A DNA stretch of 64,000 bases, from the NCBI GenBank assembly GCA_916700875.1, contig CAKAKS010000060.1, forward strand, positions 5,578,334 through 5,642,333, in the 5' to 3' direction. Below, one piece after another: positions 23,881 to 35,970 of the stretch (positions within the stretch are counted from its first letter, which is position 1; the number at the start of each line of letters is the position of its first letter). The notes under the pieces are model-generated. The model was not told the DNA's origin. It did no database searches and saw nothing but the letters and a program-made list of their open reading frames with translations. The stretch is from Sebastes aleutianus (lineage: Eukaryota; Chordata; Actinopteri; Perciformes; Sebastidae). The position numbers were made by a program, and so were the translations under genes.

Positions 23881-24341
23881 GTGTGTCTGACGGTGTGATG
23901 CAAACACACCCACATTGAAAAACTTGTGTTAAAATACACACATTTAAGCATATATGACACAAAATATATTGGTAATAGTCTTCAGTTGATCACACCATCA
24001 TAGCCAGGAATTCTGGGTAAATTTGACAGGTCAGAGTTGGTTATTTTATTAACTTTTCAGCTGTGAATTCTACTATTTCGTGGCCTCTTTTTTCTTGCGG
24101 GTGGCTCGCTGATTTTCCTCCTTGGCTTCCAATTATTGATTACATCATAGCGCTACTCAGTATTAATATTCATTAAAGACTTGATTATGTTCCTGATGAA
24201 TATTAATGAGTAGCGTTTGATATTGAGCTGTATAATTTTCTGAACTCACTCACATTGAACTACTTTAATGAACTGCGTTCAGCAGCTCAGAGGAAACACG
24301 TGCTGTCAGTGTCGTCACTGCCCACATTTGAAAATTGAAAT

Positions 24342-25157
24342 TAGGGATGCACCGATACCGATATCGGATCGGATATCGATGTCAATTGGGCCGATCTATT
24401 CAGTTCAATTCTATATTAATTTACTATATACATTAAATACTGGAATTTTAATTTAAAAAAAGTTTTGACCAATTTGTCGCTGCATTAAAAAGGTTTAAAC
24501 TTGAATTTTAATTTCTGTTAATTTTTGAAGATTTTTTTTTTTACCAGGTTGCTGGTGTACGATTTTTATTTGAATAATAAATAACAATTCAGTAAATTTA
24601 CATCTTTGTATTTATTTGTTACATTTTGTTTTACAAAGTTAGGAAAGCAATGTTTAAGTCAAGCCTGATGTTGGCTTACACATAAAATAATGATCCCAAT
24701 CACTTCCACACAGTGAGGCATACAGCTTATTAATTAAACACTGGTATCGGATCAGTACTCGGTATCGGCCGATACCCAAAGCCCAGGTATCGCTTGCGTC
24801 TTCATCAGAGTCAAACAGATCTGAGACTCATCTCCACTTAAATAGCCTCCTCTAGTTAAGAACTGATTCAGCATAGGCTGGTAAAAATTGGGAGGGAACA
24901 ATAAGCTGCGTGTAGGCAGGTGAACAATCATATATCATATAATAATAAAAAGAGAGATGTAAAAGTACATATTGAAATAGCCAGTGTGCTTTGGACCTGC
25001 TCTCTGAAGTCTCTCCTGTTACAAGATTGCCCTACTCTGTGAGCACCGGACAGGCCAACTGTGCCTTGTGAGGCGGCTGAAGCGCGTTTAACCTTCCTTC
25101 TTTGCCCCGGTATCGCTATCGGTATCAGGACTGAAAAAGTCGGATTGGTGCATCCCA
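24342..25157. mobile_element. repeat element with GATACCGATATCGG motifs
   Basis: Begins TAGGGATGCACCGATACCGA and ends CGGATTGGTGCATCCCA, an inverted pair. Inner GGTATCGG/CCGATACC motifs recur. This is a common teleost non-autonomous hAT-like repeat. No clean target duplication. Confidence 0.65.
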
Positions 25158-25639
25158 CAGTTATTTTTATAGTTATTTTGCACAGTGTTTATGTTTTGTA
25201 TAGCACCGTCACAGTCCCCTATAGGTATTTACATTCTATGCATGCTGTGTGTGTATATTTCTTATGCTTATGTATATGTTCTTAGCTTTATATCATTTAA
25301 ACCAGTTTGTTATTGCAGTGTAGGCACAAGATTTTCTGTTGTAGTATAGATGCTGTGGTTTCCCTTCCCTTTTCACCATTGCATAAATCTGTAGGTGGTG
25401 GATACTGGTAAAAAAAAAAAAAAGCTGAGCAGCCAAAGTCCAGAGGAGCATTGTGGGCCATGAAGAGAGAGAACAGAGAGCGGCAAGATGGGGAAAAATC
25501 ATTACTGATTGAATGAGCCTCCTGAAATGGCATGTTTGTGTCCGCTCAGTGCCTCTGTGCGTTTCTGTCCGCTCAGCAGCAGCCAACCAACGCGGCAATC
25601 GAGCCAGTCAGTCCATCAGTCAGTCAGGCTGCCAGCCTC

Positions 25640-25690
25640 GCCCTCGCTGTCCATCTCTCCCTCTCTCTCTCTCTCTCTGTCTCTCTTTTC
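25640..25690 (+). repeat. CT-rich tract
   Basis: CCCTCTCTCTCTCTCTCTGT-type pyrimidine run in intron. Source of several spurious Ser/Leu ORFs around 25509-25792. Confidence 0.8.
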
Positions 25691-26221
25691 CTCTGCGAGC
25701 CTCCTTCTCTGGCTCCTGCCTGTTACATAAAGCCATTTCATTTAGCAGACTTCCCTAAGCTCCTTTGTATGTTGGCATTCAGCTGCCATTAAGAGGGATT
25801 TTTATTTGTATGATGCCCATGTAAGCTGAGCGGAGCGGAGTACAGCAGCTCAGGACTGTACAGTACAGCTCTAGCCCACGGGCCTGCGCTGTTACAGAAC
25901 CACAGAGCAGCACCAGAGTGTGTCCCTGGGGAAGAAGGCGCAGCCCTGAACACAACGGAGATGCACTTTTACCATTGACCCTCTCCTTAATGCTTTTATT
26001 GAGGATTCATACCTCGCAGGCAAAAGCTAAAGCCACGACGTCAACGGGATACTTTGAGAGGAAAACAGTCTGTCTACTTCTGCAAGCTGCAATACACCTG
26101 ATACATCTGCGTAGACATGAAGAGTTAGCATGGCACATTAAGGCTGCAGCTAGAATAACACTAACAGTTGAGTTTACACGTGTATTTCAGTGCTAATCCA
26201 CTCACCTCTCTGCTTCTACAG

Positions 26222-26321
26222 GTGGTGGGAGGCAAGATGACAGAATCTGGTAGACTTTGTGCTTTTATCACTAAAGTGAGGAAAGGAAGTCTAGCAGACA
26301 CTGTTGGACATCTCAGACCAG
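26222..26321 (+). CDS. rims2: rims2 exon: PDZ domain, middle
   Basis: Acceptor cttctacag, donor gtattt, phase 0 to 1. It encodes VVGGKMTESGRLCAFITKVR then KGSLADTVGHLRP and the first base of Gly. This supplies the second and third PDZ strands and the helix before the LRPGD turn. ESGRLCAF matches RIM2 (RIM1 has DLGRLGAF). The donor GTATTT is weak at position +5. The preceding intron (23483-26221) holds two hAT-like elements; the rest of it shows nothing I can name. Confidence 0.96.
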
Positions 26322-26451
26322 GTATTTAAAACACACAAACTTTTATGTAAACGCTTAATAGTATTCAATGTGCTCTAGAGGAGCATAATGATGTGTATTC
26401 TCTGAACTAGATCCTGTGTGACGTTCAGTGTCTCTGGTGTGTTTCTCGCAG

Positions 26452-26575
26452 GTGACCAAGTGCTGGAGTGGAACGGGAAGCTTTTACAAGGAGCCACATT
26501 TAAAGAAGTTTACAATATCATACTAGAATCTAAGCCTGAGCCGCAGGTGGAGCTGGTGGTCTCACGGCCTATAGG
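26452..26575 (+). CDS. rims2: rims2 exon: PDZ domain, last part
   Basis: Acceptor tctcgcag, donor gtgaga, phase 1 to 2. It encodes GDQVLEWNGKLLQGATFKEV then YNIILESKPEPQVELVVSRPIG. It finishes the PDZ domain with the second helix (GATFKEVYNIILES), which lines the peptide groove, and the last strand (VELVVSRP). The intron before it is only 130 nt. Matches RIM2. Confidence 0.97.
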
Positions 26576-26709
26576 GTGAGAGATCACAGTCGCCGTCACG
26601 CACACACTGTACTCTTCACAAGACAGTGAAGACGAAGGCGTTGGGACTTTTTTTTTAGCAGCAAGGAGCATTGGATGACCATAACTGAGGTGTTAGGCAC
26701 AAAGAAGTA

Positions 26710-26925
26710 TTAAAGCAGCAGCGGGTAGAAATGGAGCAAATGTGATTAAAAAAAAGTTATTTTCATAAAATGGTCACTATATCCTGACAGTAGTGCATGA
26801 GACAGGTAATCTGAAAAAAAAAATCCGGTGTCCTCCAGTGTCCTCCGCTGTCCTCCGGTGCCCCTAATTGCATCTTCAAGATTTCACAGACCGGAGGAAA
26901 ACAACCAATCAGACACGAGCTGGAG
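26710..26925. mobile_element. truncated relative of the foldback MITE
   Basis: Starts at TTAAAGCAGCAGCGGGTAGA and continues CACTATATCCTGACAGTAGT then GCATGAGACAGGTAATCTG and CAAGATTTCA, which matches the left half of 16850-17338. The right half is missing or unrecognisable. It includes a local triplication of GTGTCCTCC. Confidence 0.7.
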
Positions 26926-27435
26926 TCGGCATGAATGAACAACATGCATATCCCAAACTAAAAACAATTAAAGCAGGAATTATGCATCAGGTTGTGACTA
27001 TATGACTTTAATTGATTTTTTTTCCAGTTACAGTTCTTATGTCTGTCCTGTAGGCTCCTTCAGGCCACTGCCTGCATTACTCAGAACAACTTTGAACTGA
27101 ATTGAGAATATAGATACTTGAATCGGGGAAATATAGCTTGTGTTCTCACAGGATGTGTTTGTGGACGAGTGGCGCCTCGCTTGTACTCTTGTTCCTCCAA
27201 TTGTTTTTGAATTTTTTTGTGGGTAAAGAAGCAGCGGCACCTTTGCTTTGCCAATTCCTATATCTGACCTGCTTTGTGCTGCTGAGGGAGCTGCTGGGTG
27301 AATGAAGACTAATGCGGTGCTTACGGTCATTAGAGCACAGTGCAGTCAGCATTAGCTCAAATTGATCCTTTCCATCCCCTCCCTCTCTCCTGTCTCACAC
27401 ACTCATGCTCTTTCTCTCTCTTTTTTTTTTTTCAG

Positions 27436-27482
27436 AGATATTCCAAGGATACCAGACAGCACACATGCACAACTGGAATCAA
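27436..27482 (+). CDS. rims2: rims2 exon: short post-PDZ linker
   Basis: Acceptor has a long T run then ttcag; donor gtgagt is near consensus. Phase 2 to 1, 47 nt. It encodes (G)DIPRIPDSTHAQLES, identical in wording to the RIM2 linker after the PDZ domain. It is a small exon but its two phases differ, so skipping alone would break the frame. Confidence 0.95.
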
Positions 27483-27766
27483 GTGAGTCTTGTCAAAATC
27501 TTCAGCCTATTTCATTACCCCATTTTATCCTATTAATCAGCCTAGAAACATCAAGCGAAGGCAACGTCTATGAGAGTTGCTTCTGTCACTCTGTATCTCG
27601 GTGTTTCTCATGGCATGCTTTCTTGCCCTCTTTCTGTCTTGTCTATGTCTTTCTATCTTCCTCAGTACCATCCCCCCTCTCTCTCATTTTTTATCTCTTG
27701 ATGTTACTAAAACCAAAAACAACATCACTACTAAATGATCTGACTGTGTCGTCTCTGCCCTGTCAG

Positions 27767-27879
27767 GTTCGAGTTCTTTTGAGTCTCAGAAGATGGATCG
27801 CCCGTCCATCTCCGTCACGTCGCCCATGAGTCCCAGCATGCTGAGGGACGCCCCCCAGTACCTGTCAGGACAGCTCTCA
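27767..27879 (+). CDS. rims2: rims2 exon: linker before C2A
   Basis: Acceptor ctgtcag, donor gtaagc. Phase 1 to 0, 113 nt. It encodes SSSSFESQKMDRPSISVTSP then MSPSMLRDAPQYLSGQLS. This serine/proline linker joins the PDZ and C2A domains and agrees closely with RIM2. It carries several Ser-Pro sites, possible proline-directed kinase sites (inference). Confidence 0.96.
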
Positions 27880-28331
27880 GTAAGCGACCGCAGCATGACA
27901 TACAGACTACATGTGAAATGTTCTGTTAGATTGCTTTGACCACTGTTGAAAACTTATGAGTAAGATGGGTTATTAAGTTCATGTGACTGTATTTTGGAAT
28001 ATACTACTAAACTCACATTGTGTATTTATAATGCAACTCAAAGTAAATCCTTGTTCAAACCACTGGGCTACCAGGCACAGCTTCTCTCACTCTGCCTGTT
28101 CAGCTGGCCCTTTACCAACCCAGCACAGGATTGTAGATCAGGTTACTGTGTGTGTTGTCCATTATCTAGTGTAAAAACCCTCCTGGGGTAAATGGGTAAA
28201 GGGCTGCATTAAAGCAAGAGATATATCAACTCTCAAATTTAGGGTCCAGCAGGGAAATAGCTTTAAGTAACACCTCCAGGACATGTTTTCTCACAACACT
28301 GATATTTATGAGAAATAGTTGGGTTGACAAA

Positions 28332-29497
28332 CAATGGGTCTCATGCAGCAACATTCTCTTAAATTTCTCTTATATTTTCTCTTTATTTTCTGTGAAGATA
28401 AAAAATAAGAGAAGTTAACTCTAGATGCACCAAACATTCTTAACCATCCAAACCTGCTCTTACCCAGGTGGGCTGAATGATGAATCCCACTTGATCATAA
28501 ATTGGAGGCGTGTGGCCGATTGTTTATTATTAGCATAGGTAACACCCCATTAACACTATTTAAGGGCAGGTATTGGCATAGGTAATGCCCCTAAACACTA
28601 AGGGCTGGTATTAACATAGGTAACGCCCCCTAAACACTAAGGGCAGGTATTAACATAGGTGACGCCCCCTAAACACTATATAAGGGCATGTATTAGCATA
28701 GGTAACGCCCCCTAAACACTATATAATTGTAGGTAATAGCATAGGTAACGCCCCATAAACACTATATAAGGCAAGTATTAGCATAGGTAACACCCCTAAA
28801 CACTAAGGGCTGGTATTAACATAGGTGACGCCCCCTAAACACTAAGGGCAGGTATTAACATAGGTGACGCCCCCTAAACACTATATAAGGGCATGTATTA
28901 GCATAGGTAACGCCCCCTAAACACTATATAATTGTAGGTAATAGCATAGGTAACGCCCCCTAAACACTATATAAGGGCAAGTATTAGCATAGGTAACGCC
29001 CCCTAAACACTATATAAGGCAAGTATTAGCATAGGTAACACCCCTAAACACTATGTCAGGGTAGTTATTTACATAGGTAACACCCCTAAACACTATATAA
29101 GGGCAGGTGTTAACATACTGTAAGTAACGCCCCCTAAACACTATATAAGGGCAGGTGTTAACATGAGTAACGCCCCCTAAACACTATATAAGGGCAGGTG
29201 TTAAAATAAGTAACGCCCCCTAAACACTATATAAGGGCAGGTGTTAACATAAGTAACGCCCCTAAACACTATATAAGAGCAGGTGTTGCGCGGTGTGTAA
29301 ACACTCAGGCAAATGCCAAGAATGAGTGAGATGCCACAAAAAAAGGCTGAGAGAAAATGTTCTCTCACCTAAGAGAAGAGCAAAAATAAGACAACATTGG
29401 TGAATCCCAAAAATCAATCAATCAAAAAAAATTGTGGATATGAACAGAAATAAAGGGACTTTTATCCTTATATGGCTTCCTGCATGAGGACCATTGG
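28332..29497. mobile_element. TIR element containing a minisatellite
   Basis: Left CAATGGGTCTCATGCAG and right CTGCATGAGGACCATTG are inverted with a couple of mismatches and bracket a 1.17-kb unit. The inner flanks also carry inverted-like A/T-rich and AGAGAA/TTCTCT wording. The interior is mostly the tandem array at 28515-29285. No ORF of note. Element family unknown to me. Confidence 0.65.
28515..29285 (+). repeat. 43-bp minisatellite, about 18 units, with higher-order duplication
   Basis: The unit contains ATTAGCATAGGTAACGCCCC followed by CTAAACACTATATAAGGGCA. I count 18 occurrences of the AACACTA step. Full units are about 43 nt; several are about 38 nt and lack TATAT. A block of five variants starting near 28592 recurs nearly unchanged starting near 28797, so about 205 nt were duplicated as a unit. 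Each full unit contains TATATAA. There are no unique spacers, so it is not a CRISPR. Confidence 0.93.
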
Positions 29498-32124
29498 GTT
29501 CGAAGGCTGATACTGCCAATCTTCACAATCTTAAAATTTTACCATTTTTAAAGTATTTTTTAGCTTTTATTAATTTGTTATATCAGGAAAATGGCTGATT
29601 TCAATCGCTGTAGTGGACTGTGGAGTAATTTGACTTAACATTGAAACCTTTAACACTGTGTCAGCCAATTAAAAATAAGCAGTGGATTCTGCCCAGACGC
29701 TTCTTATGTTCTACATTTCTATGAAGCGACTGACCTTGAAATTCAAAAACAGCTGATTAGTGAAACAGTTATAAGATCTGCAGTGCCTGATGAGTAATTC
29801 AGTATGGTATTTTTGGAGCCGTCTTTAAATTGTGTTTAGGGACAACAAGGGTTTAACGTCACTCTGACGCAAGCTTTGAAGCAGAGGAGAAAAGGTCCAG
29901 AGCAGAAAGAGAGATTATGATCGTGAGGCATTGATAATTACAAAGGGCCTATGGAGAACAGAGCAAAGAAGCTCAGGGACAAGTACTCAGAAAAGCAGAG
30001 AAGCAAAAATACAAGTGAAAAAGTAAAATAATCTTCTAGTCTAAGTCGCCCATCTGAAACTACAAACTTCTGTTGTTGTTTAAAGTGTACTGTGTGTTTT
30101 TGTTGTTGTTTTGTGGGGTTTTGGTTTTATTGCATTTTCTTTTTCTTTTCTTTTTTTTTTTGCTATTTAATTTTGCTTATCCAGAGCCAAAGCCTTAGTA
30201 GAAGAACAACGCCTTTTGCCCCTAGGGTCCAGGTAATGGGCCCTGTCTGAAGGGCATAAATCTCTATTTGGTCTTTGATCATTGACTGTTGACTGGCTGA
30301 CTTTCTGTTTCCATACTTTGGAAAAAAAATGCATTCGCGGGGAAATGGCAGCTTCAAGTTTCCCTCAGTGCAGTGCATTGTGTCATTTCTCTTCAATTTG
30401 ATTTCTTGGTATCACTGTTATGATGAGAGTTATAACTCATTTTAACCCATTCACCTCATTATTCCTAGGTTATGCATGCTCAACTAATCTGAACACATAT
30501 AAAGAGACACTCTCCCATTGCCTGATTTGACACCAGTAATTGACCTCGTGTCATACATTTATGGATCTTTGGCAATGCAGGAGGGTGTCTCCCTGAACTT
30601 TCTCAGGACTAAAGACTTGGGTTATTTTCTGCTTCAGTGTGACATGAACCCAGGCCTGGATAACTCTAACCCTACACACATCTACGGGAGAACTCCTCCA
30701 TGTTATGTTAATTAGCAGCTTACGGTTGATGGGTGTGCAGATTCATGTTGCAGTGAAAAGATACCAAGTTCACCAAATTGCATTTTCCCTTCCAGATGAG
30801 AGTTTAAGCAAATTGTACCTCCCAAATAGCAAAGTCCAAACTGAGCATAACTTTGAAGGATTTCCTTCGCTCCGAAGGGTCTCTTTTGATCTGTCATCTT
30901 TAATAAGAGTCTGTCTTTTCTCTGGTTTTTGTGTAATGACACGCAGTAGAATCACTTTGTTGGAATCAGTTAGCTGGAAGGTTAACACTCCTGTTTAGAA
31001 TATTGGATATTTATCTGGCTGATGCTGTACAGTATGTTGTTGTGCTTAAATGCACCCTCAACAAGCTTTATATGGATCTGAAGCAAGAATACTGTTATTA
31101 TGCATAGGCCTATTATGCATCGAGCATGCAGATGTGTTGTCTGATGTGTTTTCAAATTTAGAGGGGTCTAAAACACATGATATGGAGTTTGAATGGAGGT
31201 AAATAAGTAGGTGTTTTTATTTGTGTGTATGTGTGTTCATGTATGTACTCTTGGAAAAGCTTGTAAGTTTCAGTTAATTCACTATTAGATAGACACATCG
31301 TAAAGCCACTTCTATATTTGAGTAGTTAACTATTGAACCACATGTAATATATCACTCATAATATAATCATAAGGCGACAGACAGTACGGTATATTCATAT
31401 TTTGCAGTATCTGGTATTTTGGTGGGCTACAGGTTTAGAGATCATTTGGTACAATTTGTTTTCCCATAAGCCCTCTGCTGTGTGTTTTTGCCTACATGAA
31501 ATCTACTGACTTGTCTTGAATGCTCTTTCTTGCGTTGCTGCATGTAAAGCTGGTAGTTTTTAATGGTGCAGACCCCTTTCCATAATCATATTTTTAATGA
31601 AGTATGGACAAGAGCTTAGAAGTTTTATTTCTCATTTCATCTACTTTCTGTAAGGCCTCAGTTTGGAGTTTTTTCTTCTTCTAAGTGTCTTCCGTTGGAG
31701 TCCATACTTCCCTTTTAGTGTGAACTGTCTTCGATTCCTCTCGCAACAGCATGATTGATTTCCCTATATCAATGCCCATTGAATATCCTAGAGGACATTA
31801 TTAGAGACAGCATTATCACTGGTAGACGGTATCATTTCAACTGAGCACACTGTTAATTTTAGAGCATGTTGCCTTTAGTACTTCACTTAAGTTCACTTCA
31901 GTTGAAATGACATTCAGGCCAAACACATTCAGTTCCATTCAATAAGCTTTATCATCCCTGCCAGGGAAGTTTTTAATGACGAACATAAACGCATACATTT
32001 TACAACACTTTATGTAAAGGAAAAAAAAATACACAGATAGGTATAACCTATGTTATTTTGACATTTTTAGCATTATCATACCATATTAACACTGAATACA
32101 GTAAGTCCATGTTTCAATGAGCAC

Positions 32125-33014
32125 TTAAAGGGATAGTTTAGCTTTTTTGAAGTGGGGTTGTATGAGGTACTTATCCATAGTCAGTGTATTACCTACAGTA
32201 GATGGTGGTCAGCACGCCTCCAGTTTGGAGAAACAGACAGGAGTACCAGCACGGGAGCAAAGCAATGTGCTGTTGTGGACGGGGGCAGCAGCAAAACGTA
32301 TTTTAGCCACCTAAAAGAAAAGTTCATGTAAAAAAAAATATTTATGTGTACCCCATATTTAGAATATTTTCACCATTTTACCTTGCTGTCAGCCCTTTCT
32401 GATGGGGAATTGAAGCCCTGAGATCCATCTATGCTCTCTCTTCAAAGCCACCAGACTCCATTGACAAAACCAGTAATTTTACCTCGCAAAACACAGGAGT
32501 TGCTGGTCTACCGCTGCCTCGATCAGTTAGTTTGTTTGTGTTATTGTGTGACTTCGGTGAATCCGAACTAACCCTTTAAAACACCAAAGTCATAAAATAA
32601 CACAAACTAAATAACTGATCACGGCAGCGGTAGACCAGCAACTACCATGTTCTGCAAGCTAAAATTACTGTTTTTGTCAAGGGGGTCTGGTGGCTTTGAA
32701 GAGAGCATAGATAACAGCTTCAGTTCCCTGTCGGAAAGGGCTGATGGTAAGGTTTAGCAGTGAAAATATTATAAATATAGCGTACACTTAAATTGATATT
32801 GATCTTTTTAGGTGGGCCTTTCTTTTAGGTGTCTAAAATACGTTTTGTTGCTGCCCCCGTCCACAGCAGTGCATTGCTTTGCTCCCGTGCTGGTACTCCT
32901 GTCTGCTTCTCCAAACTGGGGGCGTGCCGACCGCCATCTGCCGTGGGTAAAACACTGACTATGGATAAGTACCTCATACAACCCCACTTCAAAAAATCCG
33001 GACTATCCCTTTAA
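32125..33014. mobile_element. TTAA-flanked MITE, uninterrupted relative of 19858-20970
   Basis: Starts TTAAAGGGATAGTTTAGC and ends CGGACTATCCCTTTAA. Arms share GGGTTGTATGAGGTACTTAT and its inverse, plus GTCCACAGCAGTGCATTGCT-type wording. The middle is itself a palindrome (GGTCTACCGCTGCC / GGCAGCGGTAGACC near 32503-32635). TTAA at both ends. No transposase. Confidence 0.85.
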
Positions 33015-33302
33015 GCTCTGATAAATTGCGCCGCCAAGCATGTGACCTAACATCATCTTAGCAGGTAGACATATTCCTCTTTTTCCCTGAAGGGTAAATA
33101 CAGGAGAAGACTCTATGCTGTAGTCAAAAACTGTCAGTTGGAATGAGATAGGTCTCAATAAAAGAAGAGACAAATGCATGTGTAGTAACTTTATTTCTAA
33201 TTTGATGAATTTGTCTTCTCCTGCATTAGTCCCTCTGTGTGTTTGTATTCCTGTTAGCCCCGACCAGTCCCTCAGCAGGCTGTTTCTGCTCTGCCCCTGC
33301 AG

Positions 33303-33433
33303 GTCAAACTGTGGTATGACAAAGTGGGCCATCAGCTAATTGTCACCATCCTGGGCGCCAAAGACCTGCCACCCAGGGAAGACGGCCGGCCCAGGAACCC
33401 TTACGTCAAAATCTACTTCCTCCCTGATAGAAG
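33303..33433 (+). CDS. rims2: rims2 exon: C2A domain, first part
   Basis: Acceptor cctgcag, donor gtaaga. Phase 0 to 2, 131 nt. It encodes VKLWYDKVGHQLIVTILGAK then DLPPREDGRPRNPYVKIYFL and PDR. This is strands 1-4 of the C2A sandwich. The second loop-1 aspartate of calcium-binding C2 domains is Asn here (RNPYVK), in line with RIM C2A domains not binding calcium (known for RIM1). Continues into 33896. Confidence 0.97.
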
Positions 33434-33895
33434 GTAAGAGTAGAAACAGTTACCATTTTACCACTCATTGCACATCAGTTCACTCCATTCAGGAAGATAT
33501 TGGACATCAGTGCAGCAAACTGAGTTATTATATACTGTAGAAAATAGATTCTGTATTTGTGTGGATTTTTTTGTGATGTCACAAGGTCATGTGTTATTGT
33601 TTTTTAGCCATTAGCATCAGGGAAGGCTGTAGGGATATGTGTGGATATGTGTCTAATCACTTTATTGGTTGTTCAGTGCAGTTTTGCATCTTTTTAAGCA
33701 GTTCTTTCTCAAGCACTGATGAAGAATGCAGGAACATTTTCTGGGAGATAGTACTGTCATTTTGCCATCTCGTTGTCATCATCAGCATGCCACGGTGACG
33801 TGCTCTGTGCTGTGTCGTGTTATTGATCTGTTGTATTCGTGGCTCTCCCCTATCATGGTTGTAAATAAAAACAGTTTGAATTATTGTTCCTCCAG

Positions 33896-34067
33896 CGACA
33901 AAAGCAAGAGGAGAACAAAAACGGTAAAGAAATCCTTAGAGCCCAAATGGAACCAGACCTTTATGTATTCGCCGGTGCACCGGCGGGAGTTTCGGGAGCG
34001 CATGCTGGAGATCACATTGTGGGACCAAGCCAGGGTGAGGGAGGAGGAGAGCGAATTCCTGGGAGAG
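33896..34067 (+). CDS. rims2: rims2 exon: C2A domain, middle
   Basis: Acceptor cctccag, donor gtaaga. Phase 2 to 0, 172 nt. It encodes SDKSKRRTKTVKKSLEPKWN then QTFMYSPVHRREFRERMLEI, TLWDQARVREEESEFLGE. It contains the polybasic strand KRRTKTVKK, the classic C2 surface for phosphoinositides, and the PKWNQTF strand. An alternative frame over the same bases gives a 106-residue ORF that is a shadow. Confidence 0.97.
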
Positions 34068-34403
34068 GTAAGAAAACCAAACGCCACCCATCAGGGACAC
34101 TCACTGACAGTATCTCTCAGCTAATCCTCTTGAATGGGGTCAAGCCCTTAATAAAGCTCTTACAAGGTTTTGGTGGTCCAGTCCTTGTCCAACATGGACA
34201 ATGAGCTTTGATGTTTTATTTACTGTGTAAAACTGTTACGATAAATACAGAGTGTGTGGGATTGACGCTGACTGTACGAGCTCTATGAGTATTGTGGCTC
34301 AAATGGATGTTGTGTATTTCTGTAAATCCATCACTGAGAATGTTAGTTTGCAACCATTTGGAGTGAAGACATTTTTGAACGTGGCCTTTTTTTCCTCTGG
34401 TAG

Positions 34404-34557
34404 ATCCTTATTGAGCTGGAGACAGCTCTACTGGACGACGAGCCACACTGGTACAAGCTACAAACCCACGATGTATCCTCCATCCCGCTCCCACGTGCCT
34501 CCCCGAACTCACAGCGCAGGCAGCTCCATGGAGAGAGTCCGACACGGCGGCTCCAGA
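34404..34557 (+). CDS. rims2: rims2 exon: C2A domain, end, and linker
   Basis: Acceptor ctggtag, donor gtgcgt. Phase 0 to 1, 154 nt. It encodes ILIELETALLDDEPHWYKLQ then THDVSSIPLPRASPNSQRRQ and LHGESPTRRLQ plus one base A. It ends the C2A sandwich at HWYKLQ and begins the basic linker. The donor GTGCGT sits inside CAGAGTGCGT; phase choice fixes the exon end after CAGA, because the next exon supplies GA for Arg. Confidence 0.95.
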
Positions 34558-35970
34558 GTGCGTAACCCCTCCGTCACAGACACATGTCACACACCTTTTA
34601 TTAATATCTTGCAATGATTTGATAAGGCATGAAGAAATTTGTGACAAAAGGCTGATGCCACTTAACATTCACAAACCATATCATTAAGACTAAAACCAAA
34701 GACAAGACATTATATCGTGTGACTACATTTTGAAACTTACACACTAAGTAAAGAAAATGTGGGTACAAATTAAATGAATTAAACAAACTATTGAAGTCAA
34801 TTTACATTGTATTCACACTGCCCATATGTACATAGAGAGGATCCAGTAAATTCCAGTAATTCTTCCTCCTTTTCATTCGGACCCTGCAGTGTTAGTTTAC
34901 CAACATACACCCAATGTAAGAAATTTGGTACAAAATGTGGAATCCTTTCCACACTAACATGTTCCAAAGTTCAGGTGAAGCTACTGTCACACTTCAACAG
35001 TCTAAGTAGGAGATTTCCCAAAGTTGCAGTCTTTTTTTAATTACAAACTTCTCTCTTGTTGTTTGTTGACACTGCAGAGATTGTTGATGTCACTGTACTA
35101 TGAATGGGCTTTGCTGCCAGAAGTGGCATGCAAGGAACACTACGGTTACGCCCGGGCCACACTGGATGCATGAGCAACGTGTGTGCATCGCGGAACCTCT
35201 TACTTTTTATTTCGAAGCTCATGTTAACAGGTTAGAGCTGCCCCACAGCAAAGATAGACAGTGAAAATGATCTTTAGACAGTATATTGACACCATACCAG
35301 CAACATTACTACAGTTTCAATGTCTATATCTATAGAATATGTCACAGACATGAAAAAAAAGTGTATATTTATTTTTAAATCAAGACTTCCTGCTTCTGTT
35401 TCAAAATAAAAGCCCTCTAGTGTTTTTTTCTGTGGACAGAATTCCTGCATTTGTTGCAACACAAGGCTTTTATTCTGAAATATTTGCAGGACAGTGTTGT
35501 AGAAAATGCAGTGACTTGCGAGGCGCCATGAGTGAATAAAGTACGGGATTTTAAATTGTGGATTGAAATGGTCATTATGAAAGGCAAACTCTATGTAGAA
35601 AGATGGCTGGCAGTAGCAGTGCAGCAGCAGAAACGCTGCCGGTGTGGACACCACACGTGTGAGATATGCAGCAGTTCAGCGAGGTAGCCGTCATGCGCTG
35701 CTCATACAGGCAGTGTGGCCCGGGCATTACAAGACTGTCAGTGAGTAGTTGTCATAAAACTAAAGTCAGGATAAAATCAAGACAGACTTCAATGATTCCA
35801 GATTATTTCCGTAAAGTGAATGATCAAGCTCTGTTTCTTAATACAGTCGATCTAGGCTTGGTCAGCTTGCTTTAGTTTATTAAGGCTTTAACAGCCGTTG
35901 TAGTTTATGCATATTTTGTCTTTGTCATGCATGTCACATCACATCAACCTTACTGCTTCTGCTTTCACAG
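34558..35970 (+). other. rims2: intron before the microexon
   Basis: 1.4 kb with no recognisable transposon or exon. A 126-residue minus-strand ORF (35274-35654) has no signature and is likely chance. The 3' end carries two TGC triplets before the acceptor. Confidence 0.75.

Larger units (their letters stand above)
27880..33302 (+). other. rims2: intron with minisatellite element and MITE
   Basis: Holds the 28332-29497 element with its tandem array and the 32125-33014 MITE. Regions 27880-28330, 29500-32120 and 33015-33302 show no exon-like sequence. Acceptor cccctgcag at 33294-33302. Confidence 0.8.

Noticed and set aside
28515..29285. CRISPR-like repeated array
   Set aside because: Units are contiguous without unique spacers, and the genome is vertebrate; it is a minisatellite.
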